The notes: generated from the letters alone by a model not told the origin. A DNA stretch of 64,000 nt from Achromobacter piechaudii NBRC 102461 (GCF_001571245.1 NZ_BCTK01000001.1:806001-870000); one strand, 5' to 3'. Shown: positions 36,441-45,216, counted from the first letter of the stretch. A program made the numbers and translations.

Positions 36441-37232
36441 TCAGGGGATGGGCGGGTAGTCGCCGTAGCCGTCCGGCCAGGGCGTCAGCACTTCGTAGCC
36501 GGTGTCGGTGACGACCACCATGTGTTCCCATTGCGCCGACAGCGAGCGGTCCTTGGTGACCACGGTCCAGCCGTCCGGCAGCTGCTTGGTGGTCGGCTTG
36601 CCCGCGTTGATCATGGGTTCGATGGTGAACATCATGCCCGGTTGCAGCACCAGCCCTTCGCCGGGGCGGCCGTAATGCAGCACCTGCGGTTCATCGTGAT
36701 AGATCTGGCCGATGCCGTGTCCGCAGTATTCGCGCACGATGCTGAAGTGTTCGCGATGCGCGACTGTCTGGATGGCGTGGCCGATATCGCCCAGCGTGGC
36801 GCCGGGTTTGACGGCCATGATGCCGGCGCGCGTGGCTTCGTAGGTGGTGTTGACCAGGCGGCGCGCCAGCGGGCTGGGCTGGCCCACGTAGTACATGCGG
36901 CTGGTGTCGCCGAACCAGCCGTTGTGGATGACGGCCACGTCGATGTTCAGGATGTCGCCGTTCTTGAGCACCTTGGCCGACGGGATGCCGTGGCAGATCA
37001 CGTGGTTGACCGACGCGCAGATCGTCTTCGGAAAGCCGTGATAGCCGACGTTGGCCGGAATGGCCTTCAACACGTTGACGATGTATTCGTTGCAGATGCG
37101 GTCAAGCTCGTCGGTGGTGACGCCGGGGCGCACGTGTTCGCCGATCATGTGCAGCACTTCCGCCGCCATCGCACCGGCCTTGCGGGCCATTTCGATGTCG
37201 GCGGCGGACTTGATGGAAACCTTGCGCGCCAT
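36441..37232 (-). CDS. map: Type I methionine aminopeptidase
   Basis: This 263-residue metalloenzyme removes N-terminal methionine from nascent proteins. Metal-ligand motifs are complete: NIDVAVIHNGWFGDTSRMYY (two Asp), GHGIGQIYHDEP (His), FTIEPMI (Glu) and SAQWEHMVVVTD (Glu); CHGIP carries the substrate-side His. Length equals E. coli MAP. The housekeeping copy normally lies near rpsB; this one follows a ParD-like gene directly (stop TAA then ATG with no gap), which indicates strict translational coupling and a possible second, regulated enzyme. Confidence 0.93.
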   Translation of the reverse strand: MARKVSIKSAADIEMARKAGAMAAEVLHMIGEHVRPGVTTDELDRICNEYIVNVLKAIPANVGYHGFPKTICASVNHVICHGIPSAKVLKNGDILNIDVAVIHNGWFGDTSRMYYVGQPSPLARRLVNTTYEATRAGIMAVKPGATLGDIGHAIQTVAHREHFSIVREYCGHGIGQIYHDEPQVLHYGRPGEGLVLQPGMMFTIEPMINAGKPTTKQLPDGWTVVTKDRSLSAQWEHMVVVTDTGYEVLTPWPDGYGDYPPIP

Positions 37233-37490
37233 TTACGCCACCTCCTGGGCAGCGTCCGGCAAGCGCCGTGACAGCGCTGCAATCGTGAAGCCTTCTGCCT
37301 GTTCGATGCGGATCAGCAGTTGGCAGATGTCGGCGTGGCACAGCTCGGGGTAGAGCTCGGACAGCATGCCGATGCGCATCCAGTGTTCGGCTTGGGAATT
37401 GATCGAGCGGCTGAGAGCGCCGCTGGCGACGCGCAGATTCTCATGCATCTGCTCGGAGATTTTGACGAGGCCCATGAAGGAATGATCCAT
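37233..37490 (-). CDS. ParD-like antitoxin-family protein
   Basis: This 80-85 residue protein contains MGLVKISEQMHENLRVASGA and LSRSINSQAEHWMRIGML, the ribbon-helix-helix ParD-like pattern. The family start is normally MGxVKIS, so 37475 may be the true start; 37490 gives five extra residues. It abuts map (TAA then ATG). No ParE toxin is present: the partner position is held by the aminopeptidase. An inverted repeat overlaps the start region, as expected for an autoregulating RHH protein. Confidence 0.8.
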   Translation of the reverse strand: MDHSFMGLVKISEQMHENLRVASGALSRSINSQAEHWMRIGMLSELYPELCHADICQLLIRIEQAEGFTIAALSRRLPDAAQEVA

Positions 37491-37510
37491 ATATGGTTTG
37501 TATATGGATC
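37484..37510. promoter_or_regulatory. Inverted repeat at the ParD-like start, candidate operator
   Basis: GATCCATATA (37484-37493) and TATATGGATC (37501-37510) are perfect 10-base arms with a 7-base spacer. The repeat overlaps the possible start codon at 37490 and lies just upstream of 37475, where RHH antitoxins usually bind to repress their own operon. Confidence 0.65.
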
Positions 37511-37549
37511 GTATGGTACTGCGCAGTGGGGCCTTCGTGCAAATCGCCC

Positions 37550-39463
37550 CTAGCCCTGCTGGCTGAGGGCGCGCGCGATGCGGTTCTTCGACACGGTGGT
37601 CTTGGGCACCTTGAACGGGAACCAGGTGCGCACGTCTTCGTCCAGGCCGATGCCGTGCATGTAGTTGTAGATGGCTTTTTTCAGCGCGCGGCCCAGCGCG
37701 TCGTGATCGACGCCGGTGGGGTCGTGAAAACCGATGTCGTTCTTGGCGAAGGTGACGGGCGGCAGCGGTTGCAGCGTGACGCCATATTCCTCGGGGTTCT
37801 TGCCGACCGGCGAATGCACCGTACAGGCAAAGCGGTGAAAGAAGCCGCTCTGGATGCAATCGTTGGCGAACAGCTGGCGCACGTATTCCAGCGCGTCCAC
37901 GGTGTCCTGCACCGTCTGCGTGGGAAAGCCGTACATCAGGTAGGCGTGCACCAGGATGCCGGCATCAGAAAAAGCGCGCGTGACGCGGGCCACCTGATCC
38001 ACCGACACGCCTTTTTTCATCAGGTTCAGCAGCCGGTCCGACGCGACTTCCAGGCCGCCCGACACGGCGATGCAGCCGCTGTCGGCCAGCAGTTCGCACA
38101 GTTCCGGGCTGAAGGTCTTCTCGAAGCGGATGTTGCCCCACCACGAGATGCCCGCGTTGCGCTCGATGAGTTCGGTGGCCAGCGCCTTGAGCGACTTGGG
38201 CGGCGCGGCCTCGTCGACGAAATGGAAACCGGTCTGCCCGGTTTCGCGCACGATGGCTTCAATGCGGTCGGCCAGCACCGTGGCCGACGCGCCTTCATAG
38301 CGGCCGATGTAGTCCAGGCTGACGTCGCAGAAACTGCATTTCTTCCAGTAGCAGCCGTGCGCCACGGTCAGCTTGTTCCAGCGCCCGTCGCTCCAGAGGC
38401 GGTGCATGGGGTTCAGCATGTCCAGCAGCGACAGGTAGCGGTCCAGCGGCAGGCCGTCCCAGGTGGGTGTGCCGACTTCGGCGAACGCCACGTCCGGTTC
38501 CACCAGGTTCACGTACTGCACCGCGCCGCTGTCCTTGTCGCGCAGGAACGTACGCACCAGGCGCTGGCGCGAACGCTTGCCTTGTACGTGTTCCAGCAGC
38601 GCCAGCAGCGGGCGTTCGCCGGCGTCCAGGCTGACGAAATCGAAGTAGTCGAACACGCGCGGGTCTTTCAGCTCGCGCAGCTCGGTATTGACGAAGCCGC
38701 CGCCCAGCACGGTGATGATGTTGGGGTCTTGCGCCTTGATGGTCTGCGCAATGCGGAACGCCGCGTACACCGCGCCGGGAAACGGCACCGACAGCAGCAC
38801 CATCGTGGGGGTGTGGCGCGCCAGCGCGTCGATGGTCAGTTCGCGCAGCGTGTCGTCGACCAGCGTGGGCTCGCCGGCCAGGGCATTCGCCAGCGGGTCG
38901 AACGTGGGTTGGCTGCCGGCCAGCGATTCAGCGTAGCGCACGAATTCAAAGCGCGAATCCACGGCGTCGCGCAGTACGTCGGCCAGATCGTTCAGATACA
39001 GCGTGGCCAGATGCTTGGCGCGGTCTTGCAGCCCCAATGCGCCGAACGCCCAGCCCAGCGGATCGCCGCCGTCTTCGTCCATATACACATCCAGCGTGCT
39101 GAAACGCGGCCCTTCCGGCAGGAAGTGGCGGCCCACGATGCGATGCGCCAGCGTGGAATCGCGGCCTTGCAGGAACGCGATGGTCGGCCCGATGGTGGCC
39201 AGATAGCGCGCCTGCATCGCCACGAACGCCTGGATCGGCGGCGTGTGTTTTTCAAGCGGCAGCGCATCGATGCGCTGGGCCACGGCGCGCAGTCCGTCCG
39301 CCGACAGCAGGCGCAGCACCAGCGCAAGCGCCAGGTCTTCCTGGTGGGCGGTCACGCCGCGCGAGCGCAGGAAGCCGGTCAGATAGGCGGTGGACGGGTA
39401 GGGCGTATTGAGCTGGGTCATCGGTGGAATGACCGACAGCACGCGGATGGGCAAGGTGGACAT
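37550..39463 (-). CDS. B12-binding-like radical SAM protein
   Basis: This 637-residue enzyme has an N-terminal Rossmann-like region recalling B12-binding domains (VLLSVPFPGAVYAAFRIAQT, VLGGGFVNTELREL) and a radical SAM core with the cluster motif GCYWKKCSFCDV (CX3CX2C) at about residue 385. FHFVDEAAPPK and ISGG-like AVSGGLEVASDRLL follow. It resembles radical SAM proteins that modify large substrates, such as tRNA methylthiotransferase relatives or methyltransferases; the reaction is unknown. The start at 39463 is the second in-frame Met of the open frame. It runs towards, and ends 60 bases before, the ParD-like gene. Confidence 0.8.
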   Translation of the reverse strand: MSTLPIRVLSVIPPMTQLNTPYPSTAYLTGFLRSRGVTAHQEDLALALVLRLLSADGLRAVAQRIDALPLEKHTPPIQAFVAMQARYLATIGPTIAFLQGRDSTLAHRIVGRHFLPEGPRFSTLDVYMDEDGGDPLGWAFGALGLQDRAKHLATLYLNDLADVLRDAVDSRFEFVRYAESLAGSQPTFDPLANALAGEPTLVDDTLRELTIDALARHTPTMVLLSVPFPGAVYAAFRIAQTIKAQDPNIITVLGGGFVNTELRELKDPRVFDYFDFVSLDAGERPLLALLEHVQGKRSRQRLVRTFLRDKDSGAVQYVNLVEPDVAFAEVGTPTWDGLPLDRYLSLLDMLNPMHRLWSDGRWNKLTVAHGCYWKKCSFCDVSLDYIGRYEGASATVLADRIEAIVRETGQTGFHFVDEAAPPKSLKALATELIERNAGISWWGNIRFEKTFSPELCELLADSGCIAVSGGLEVASDRLLNLMKKGVSVDQVARVTRAFSDAGILVHAYLMYGFPTQTVQDTVDALEYVRQLFANDCIQSGFFHRFACTVHSPVGKNPEEYGVTLQPLPPVTFAKNDIGFHDPTGVDHDALGRALKKAIYNYMHGIGLDEDVRTWFPFKVPKTTVSKNRIARALSQQG

Positions 39464-39644
39464 GAGGCACGACGGCAAGGCCGTCAAAGCGGAAATGGCG
39501 CCGGCGCGGTGGCCAGCGGGGTCAGCAAGAGGGAGTCAGACGATGCGTAACAGGGCAATGGCGTGGTGCACGGGAACGATCGAGGTGCTCAATTATAGGC
39601 AGGCCGGGCGGTTGACCCGTCGCCTCGCCCGGCCGTGCGGTGCG

Positions 39645-40409
39645 CTACGCCTGCCGGGCCTTGGCGCGCGACGTCTTGCGGGCGGCGCCGGCGCGGGCGG
39701 TTTCCTTGGGCGCGGGAGCGGTGGCCGCGTGGATCTGCTCCATCCACATCAGCGCGTCGGTGTACGACAGGAACTGTTGCAGATAGCCCGGCGACAGCTC
39801 GCGCATCAGCGAGAGCGCGCGGTGCACCAGTTGGTTGGAATTGAGCGGGCCGGCGTTCTTGTGCACCTGCTGCTGCGACTGGCGCACCTGACGGTCGGCG
39901 CTGACGCGCGACCAGACGCCACGGAAATATTCCAGCATCTGCACTTCGGGGTAGGCCGCGCGCAGGCCGAGCGCGTCGCGGGTCCAGGCGGCGTCGCCGT
40001 CCGATGCATCCGGATGCGCCAGGTAGTCCAGCAGTTCGGCCAGCGCGCCGGGGGAATCCTGGGCCGGGGCTTTGGTTGCTGTGTCTTCTGGCGTCGGTGG
40101 TGCGGCCGCGTCTAGCAATTGCGCGTAGGCGCGCACGTGGGTATTCAGTTTGTCGTCCAGTTGCTGGCGGGCAGGGCCTTGCAGGGCGGCGCTGCGGCGC
40201 GCTAGCGATACGAGAAAACAGAAGCGCACCGGGTCGACGCGGTCGGCCCCGCTGTCGCGCCAGGCGTCCAGCGTGGCTTGCACGTGCGGGGCGATTGGCG
40301 TGTTGGGCACGTTGGACGCATTCTGCTCGCCCGACACGCCCGACACGTCCTGCGCGTTCGACACGTCCGCCGCCTCCGCCGCGTCCCGCCCGATATCGTC
40401 ACTGTTCAC
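39645..40409 (-). CDS. DUF2894 protein of the stator-like cluster
   Basis: This 254-residue soluble protein has a variable Asn/Ser/Val-rich N-terminal part and a helical domain with YPEVQMLEYFRGVWSRVSAD and KNAGPLNSNQLVHRALSLMR, typical of DUF2894. It ends in a basic tail (KTSRAKARQA). GTG 40409 is inferred as the start: it overlaps the stop of the OmpA-like gene by 11 bases. It is the last gene of the four-gene operon; function unknown. The basic tail hints at nucleic-acid or membrane contact. Confidence 0.7.
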   Translation of the reverse strand: MNSDDIGRDAAEAADVSNAQDVSGVSGEQNASNVPNTPIAPHVQATLDAWRDSGADRVDPVRFCFLVSLARRSAALQGPARQQLDDKLNTHVRAYAQLLDAAAPPTPEDTATKAPAQDSPGALAELLDYLAHPDASDGDAAWTRDALGLRAAYPEVQMLEYFRGVWSRVSADRQVRQSQQQVHKNAGPLNSNQLVHRALSLMRELSPGYLQQFLSYTDALMWMEQIHAATAPAPKETARAGAARKTSRAKARQA

Positions 40410-41049
40410 GCGGCTTGCCCGGATCGTTGGACGGCTTGGGGATGGGCGTGATTTCAACGCGCCGGTTCTTCGCGCGGCCCTCTTCGTCGGCGTTGGACGC
40501 CACCGGCTGCTCGGACCCGAAGGCCGCGGCGAACACGGTGGCGGACGGCACGCCTTCGTCGATCAGGGCGCGCGTCACGGTCAGCGCGCGCTGCGCCGAC
40601 AAGTCCCAGTTGTCCGCAAAGCGGCGGTTGCCTTCGCGCACCTGCTGGTCGTCGGTGTAGCCGCTGACCATCAGGATCTCGTCGTGCGTCTTCAAATACG
40701 CGGCCAGCGGTTCGATCAGCGTCTTCAGGATCTCGCGGCCCTCGGGCTGCAACTGATCGGAGTTCAACGCGAACAGCACGCTGCCGCTGATGCCGATGCG
40801 GCCGTTGATCAGGGTCACGCGGCCAGCGGCCAGCGGCCCGGCCAGCGCCTGTTCCAGCGTCTCGCGCCGCTGGGTTTCTTCCTGGCGCTGCTTGACCTCT
40901 TCTTCCAGCCGCGTCGACAACTGCAACTGCACGCCGATCACGCTGACCAGGATCAGCACGAACGCGCCCAGCAGCACCGACATCAGGTCGCCGAAGACGG
41001 CCCAGGCGGGAGCGGACGGTTCGACGCCGCCGTCGATGTCCTCGCTCAT
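40399..41049 (-). CDS. MotB/OmpA-like stator subunit
   Basis: This 216-residue protein has one N-terminal membrane helix (WAVFGDLMSVLLGAFVLILV) with Asp21 in the GDLM position that matches the proton-binding Asp of MotB/ZorB stators (SDMMTLLL in E. coli MotB). A short coiled coil leads to a C-terminal OmpA-like peptidoglycan-binding domain (VSGYTDDQQVREGN, LSAQRALTVTRALID, EEGRAKNRRVEI). It would anchor to the cell wall from the inner membrane. Its start overlaps the DUF802 stop (ATGA), so subunits are made in register. Confidence 0.82.
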   Translation of the reverse strand: MSEDIDGGVEPSAPAWAVFGDLMSVLLGAFVLILVSVIGVQLQLSTRLEEEVKQRQEETQRRETLEQALAGPLAAGRVTLINGRIGISGSVLFALNSDQLQPEGREILKTLIEPLAAYLKTHDEILMVSGYTDDQQVREGNRRFADNWDLSAQRALTVTRALIDEGVPSATVFAAAFGSEQPVASNADEEGRAKNRRVEITPIPKPSNDPGKPREQ

Positions 41050-44000
41050 GCGATCTGCTCGGCAGGGGCGGCGCGCTGCGCGGCCAGTTGCTGCAGGTTC
41101 TCGATGATCTGCTTTTGCGACATCAGGCTCAGGTCAACCACTTCGCGTGCTTGCGCCACGTAGTAGGACAGCTGCTCGTCGCCACGCGCGATGGACTTGT
41201 CCAGCGCCGCTTCGATGCGTTGCAGATGCGCGACCAGCTTGTCGTTGGACTCGCCAAACAGCTGCACGGCGGTGCCGAAGGATTCGCCCAGGCTGGCCAC
41301 TTCGACCGCGCTGGTGGTCAGGTGCGCGGCCACGTCGGTCAGCTTGCCGGTTTCCGCTTCGACGCGGTCGGTGAATTGCGCGCCCACGCGTTCCAGCAGC
41401 TCGGCCGACGAGGCGACCAGCGCGTCCACGGCCGTGCGCTGTTCGGCGGCGGTGTGGTTGACGGCGTTGAGCAGGGTGTCCAGCGTGCCCAGCAGGCGGT
41501 TGCGCTCTTCCTGCATGTCGTTGTCGCGCACCATGCTGTCGGACAGCTTCTGGCGCAATTCGCCGATGACTTCGGCGGCGGCCTTGGGCGCTTCCGACGC
41601 GGCCTGCACCAAGCGGCCGATTTCCGCGATGGTCTCGCTGGCATGCGCCTGCGTTTGCGCGGTGATGTCGTTGGCGGTCTGCGCCAGCGTGTCGGCCACG
41701 GCGGCAAGCTTGCCGGTCCAGGCGGCCAGGCGCTCGTCATCCTGCGCGGCCAGCGACGCTTGCAGCTTGGCGTGCGACTGATCCAGCGTTTGCAGCAGCG
41801 ACTCGGAATGCTGCGCGAAGGCGGCGGCGGCTGTCTCCAGCGCCTGCTGGTTGCCGTCGGCCAGTTGCTGGCTGACCTGTTCCTGGCGCGCCTGCGCGTC
41901 GGTCCAGGCCTGCGTGACGTGGTTGGCCGCCGTCTCCATGCGCGTGGAGGCGGTCTGGAGCAAGCCGGCTTGCGCCTCGGCCTGCGCGGTGATCGTGTGC
42001 GTGGAGCGTTCCAGCGCTTGCGTCAATTCCTGCTGGCGGGAGGCGGCTTGCGCGCCCGCCAATTCCCATTCCTGGCCGAGCGCGTCGGCCAGGGCGGCCA
42101 GCTTGGCGGTCCAGGCGCTCAGGCGCGCTTCGTCCTTGGAGGCCAGCGCGTCCTGCAAGTCCGCGTGCGACTGGTCCAGCGTGCGCAAGAGCTGCGCCGC
42201 CTGCTGCTCGAACGCGGCGGCGGCCGTGGTCAGGGCCTGCTGGTTGTCGGCGGCCAGTTTCTCGTTGACCTGTTGCTGGCGAGCCTGCGCATCGGTCCAC
42301 GCCTGCGTCACGCTGCCGGCGGCGGTTTCCAGGCGGGTCGATACGCTTTCCAAGAGGCGCGCCTGCGCTTCGGTCTGGCCGGTGACTTCCAGCGCGGTCA
42401 AGGTCAGCGCGTCGCTGATTTCCTGTTGGCGGGCCACGGTGTGCGCGCCTGCGGCCTTCCATTCTTCGCCCAGCGTGGCGGCCATGGCGGTCAGCGTGCC
42501 GGTCCAGGCGGCCAGGCGTTCGGAATCCTTGGCGGCCAGGGCGGCTTGCAGATCGGCGTGCGACTGGTCCAGCGTGCGCAGCAGCGCGGTGGAATGCTGT
42601 TCGAACGCGGCGGCGGCGGTGGTCAGGGCCTGCTGATTGTTGGCGGCCAGCTTTTCGGCCACTTCGCCCTGGCGGTCCAGCGCCGTGTTCCAGCGGTCCG
42701 ACACCTGGTTCGCGGCGGCTTCCATGCGGGCCGACACGGCTTGCAGCACGTCGGCCTGCGCGACCGCCTGGGCGTTGATGTCGCGCACGGTCTGGGCCAG
42801 CGTGTCGCTGATGGCTTGCTGGCGCGTGGCGGCTTCGCTGCCTGCCTGTTGCCACTCTTCGCGTAGCGTGGCGCCCATCGCGCCCAGCGTTTCGGTCCAG
42901 GCGGCCAGACGTTGCTGGTCGCGCGAGGCCAGGTCCGATTGCAGCAGCGCGTGCGACTCGTTCAGGGTGCGCAGCAGCGAGGCGGAATGCTGTTCGAAGC
43001 TGGCGGCGGCGGCGGTCAGCGCTTGCAGGTTGTCGCCCGCCAGTTTTTCGCTGGCGCGCTCCTGGCGCGACAAGGCCGAGCTCCAGGCTTCGGACATATT
43101 GCCCGACGACGCTTCCAGCCGCGTCGATACGCCGTCCAGCAGGGCGGCCGAGCGCTGTTCAAAGGTTTCGGCAAAGCGGTCGAGCGAGGCGCGCAGGTCT
43201 TGCGCCAGCGTTTCGCTTGCGCGTTGCTGGCCGGCCAGCGCCTGGTTCCAGATGTCGGCCACATTGGCGGTGGACGCCTGGAAGCCCGACGTCAGGCTGC
43301 TCAGTTGCTGCTGCACGGCCTGGGCCACGGTGTCCTGCAAAGAGGCGGTTTCGCGTGACAGGCTCTCCATCGTGGCCTGCACCACGGGCTGCAAGGCCAC
43401 GCCGGCCGAGCGCGCGCTTTCGGCCACGCCTTCCTTCATGGACTGTTCCATCACCGAGGCCAGGCGGGCGTAGGCCGCTTCGGCCTTGCCCTGGAACGCG
43501 TCCTGGCTGGCCATCTGGCGTTCGTTGATGGAACGCGTCTGCTGTTCCATGTTCTGCATCATGGCTTGCAGGCGGTCGACCAGCGTGGGCATGGCTTCCG
43601 CCTGGCGCTGCATGACTTCTGCCTGGCGTTGCAGCAGCTTGAACGATTCTTCGCGCTGATAGCTTTGCGAATACACGCGCAGGGTCGTGGCGATCTTGGA
43701 ATCCAGCAACTGCGCGGCGTGCACGCGTTCGCGGCGGCACAATGCGGCCAGCAGACCCAGCATGGCCGAGGTGGCCACGCCCGCGATCGACGTGCCGAAC
43801 GCAAAACCCAGGCCCTTGACCGGCGCGGCGAGCGAGGCGCGGATGGCGCCCAGGTCAGTCGCGCTTTCCAGCGCCATGCCGGTGCCGCGCAGCGTCACCA
43901 CCATGCCCAGGAAAGTGCCCAGCATCCCCAGCAACACCAAGAGGCCCACCAGATAGGGCGCCAGGGCAGGGCCGGGTAGACCGACGCGTTCGCCTTCCAC

Positions 44001-44276
44001 CCGCAGCCGCACGGCGTTGCGCAGGTTGGCGGGCAACTGATCCAGCCACGAACCCAGGCTGGCGGGCGGTTCCGTCAGCGCTGCGGTGCTTTGCGCCAGG
44101 CGGCTGGTGGCCTGCTGATAACGCAGCAGCTCCCAGGCGCCCGCCAGATAGCAGACGCCGATCAGCAGCGTCACGGCCAGCGCCAGCGGGTTCGACCCCG
44201 CGTAGCCCGCGCCAATCCAGCCCACAACGGCCAGGCCGGCCACAAATACAACGAAATTGATCAGAGTCTTGGACAT
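41046..44276 (-). CDS. DUF802 protein: MotA/TolQ-like membrane domain with long repetitive tail
   Basis: This 1076-residue protein has four membrane segments in the first 180 residues (about 5-25, 30-50, 107-130, 152-180). The last two contain LLGMLGTFLGMVVTLRG and APVKGLGFAFGTSIAGVATS, the fold signature of MotA/TolQ/ExbB proton channel subunits. A tail of about 890 residues follows, rich in Ala, Gln, Ser and Glu and almost entirely helical, built from roughly 131-residue repeats with the core QQALTTAAAAFEQHS and LLRTLDQSHADLQ. The frame is open upstream to 44339; MSKTLINFVV is the natural start. Paired with a MotB/OmpA-like gene, it is probably a stator with a long cytoplasmic tail, as in ZorA. 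Confidence 0.82.
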   Translation of the reverse strand: MSKTLINFVVFVAGLAVVGWIGAGYAGSNPLALAVTLLIGVCYLAGAWELLRYQQATSRLAQSTAALTEPPASLGSWLDQLPANLRNAVRLRVEGERVGLPGPALAPYLVGLLVLLGMLGTFLGMVVTLRGTGMALESATDLGAIRASLAAPVKGLGFAFGTSIAGVATSAMLGLLAALCRRERVHAAQLLDSKIATTLRVYSQSYQREESFKLLQRQAEVMQRQAEAMPTLVDRLQAMMQNMEQQTRSINERQMASQDAFQGKAEAAYARLASVMEQSMKEGVAESARSAGVALQPVVQATMESLSRETASLQDTVAQAVQQQLSSLTSGFQASTANVADIWNQALAGQQRASETLAQDLRASLDRFAETFEQRSAALLDGVSTRLEASSGNMSEAWSSALSRQERASEKLAGDNLQALTAAAASFEQHSASLLRTLNESHALLQSDLASRDQQRLAAWTETLGAMGATLREEWQQAGSEAATRQQAISDTLAQTVRDINAQAVAQADVLQAVSARMEAAANQVSDRWNTALDRQGEVAEKLAANNQQALTTAAAAFEQHSTALLRTLDQSHADLQAALAAKDSERLAAWTGTLTAMAATLGEEWKAAGAHTVARQQEISDALTLTALEVTGQTEAQARLLESVSTRLETAAGSVTQAWTDAQARQQQVNEKLAADNQQALTTAAAAFEQQAAQLLRTLDQSHADLQDALASKDEARLSAWTAKLAALADALGQEWELAGAQAASRQQELTQALERSTHTITAQAEAQAGLLQTASTRMETAANHVTQAWTDAQARQEQVSQQLADGNQQALETAAAAFAQHSESLLQTLDQSHAKLQASLAAQDDERLAAWTGKLAAVADTLAQTANDITAQTQAHASETIAEIGRLVQAASEAPKAAAEVIGELRQKLSDSMVRDNDMQEERNRLLGTLDTLLNAVNHTAAEQRTAVDALVASSAELLERVGAQFTDRVEAETGKLTDVAAHLTTSAVEVASLGESFGTAVQLFGESNDKLVAHLQRIEAALDKSIARGDEQLSYYVAQAREVVDLSLMSQKQIIENLQQLAAQRAAPAEQIA
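41839..43045 (-). repeat. 393-bp coding repeats in the DUF802 gene
   Basis: A core (minus-strand reading QQALTTAAAAFEQ; plus-strand CAGGGCCTGCTG) recurs at 42231 and 42624, exactly 393 bases apart, with further copies about 393 bases to each side (near 41839 and 43017). Each unit is about 131 residues. Outer copies have diverged more than the inner pair, which suggests internal duplication. Confidence 0.75.
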
Positions 44277-44286
44277 GGTGTCCTGG

Positions 44287-45216
44287 TTAGCTGGCGCGAA
44301 GGGCGGCAAGCAGCCCTTCGACCGGTTGTAGTCGAACATCCAATTCGGCGAGCAGGACGCTGCGCATATCTTTGCGGAACACGTCCAGCCAGGCGCCGGG
44401 GGTAACGGCAGGCGGGGTTGTTGCGGACGCCGTGTTAGCGGGCGCCGGGCTAACGGACGCCGCGTTAGCGGACGCCGAGCTTATGGGCGCTGTGCTTGTG
44501 GGCGTCGGCGTCGGGTTTACGGGCGCTTCGCTTACAGGCGCCGTGCCTGCATTCGCGTCGCCATCGGTCGCCGCGCCATCGCCCTGCGCCGCCACTTCCG
44601 CCGGCGCCTCAGCAGCCGCCAACGCGGCGGCCTCAGCAAGCCTCAAACGGTCGAAATGCACCTGGAGCAGCTTGGGGATCGCGCCGAGCAGCGCTCGTTC
44701 CTTGGGCAGCAACGCGCGGTCCATGATGGCGTCCACCACGGCCAGTCGCGTCATCTCGCCATTTTTGGCCGCGACCATGCCGCGCAGTCGGCTGCGCAAA
44801 TTGCCTACGCTGGTCTCCATCGTGTGCTGCAACGACAGGTAGCGCTGACGAAAATTCGCGTAATCGGCCTCGGCCTGCTCGACGGCCGCAGGCTTCTTGG
44901 CCGGCGGCTGTCCGGGCACGAGGCGCTTGGCGCTCGTCGCCGCCGTATCGCTGGCGATGGCGTCGGCCAGCGTCGTGCGCACTCGCACGCATTCACGCTC
45001 TTCTGCGCTGCTGAACATGCGCGCGCCGGGGGCGATCACGGGCGGGCTCGTGTTCAGGGCCGCGGACAGTGCGATCGCATCCGTCCAACCGAGCCACTGG
45101 CTCAAATGGTCGGATAGCGATTGCCTGGATTCCGGAACGTCTACATCCGTCAGGCGAGTCAGCAAGCGAATGAGCGTCGGGCCGCTTAAACCTGTGCGCT
45201 GTGGGGCTTGCAACAT
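44287..45216 (-). CDS. DUF3348 protein of the stator-like cluster
   Basis: This 309-residue soluble protein starts MLQAPQRTGLSGPTLIRLLT, typical of DUF3348, with a helical core (YANFRQRYLSLQHTMETSVG, LLPKERALLGAIPKLLQVHF), then an about 65-residue Ala/Pro/Thr/Ser-rich linker and a C-terminal helix PGAWLDVFRKDMRSVLLAEL. It is the first gene of the operon and ends 10 bases before the DUF802 start. Function unknown; constant association with DUF802 suggests a cytoplasmic partner of the tail. Confidence 0.75.
   Translation of the reverse strand: MLQAPQRTGLSGPTLIRLLTRLTDVDVPESRQSLSDHLSQWLGWTDAIALSAALNTSPPVIAPGARMFSSAEERECVRVRTTLADAIASDTAATSAKRLVPGQPPAKKPAAVEQAEADYANFRQRYLSLQHTMETSVGNLRSRLRGMVAAKNGEMTRLAVVDAIMDRALLPKERALLGAIPKLLQVHFDRLRLAEAAALAAAEAPAEVAAQGDGAATDGDANAGTAPVSEAPVNPTPTPTSTAPISSASANAASVSPAPANTASATTPPAVTPGAWLDVFRKDMRSVLLAELDVRLQPVEGLLAALRAS

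Noticed and set aside
39645..45216. Calling the stator-like operon a complete Zorya defence system
   Set aside because: Only the channel and anchor subunits resemble ZorA/ZorB; ZorC, ZorD or ZorE effectors are absent, so only stator similarity is claimed.
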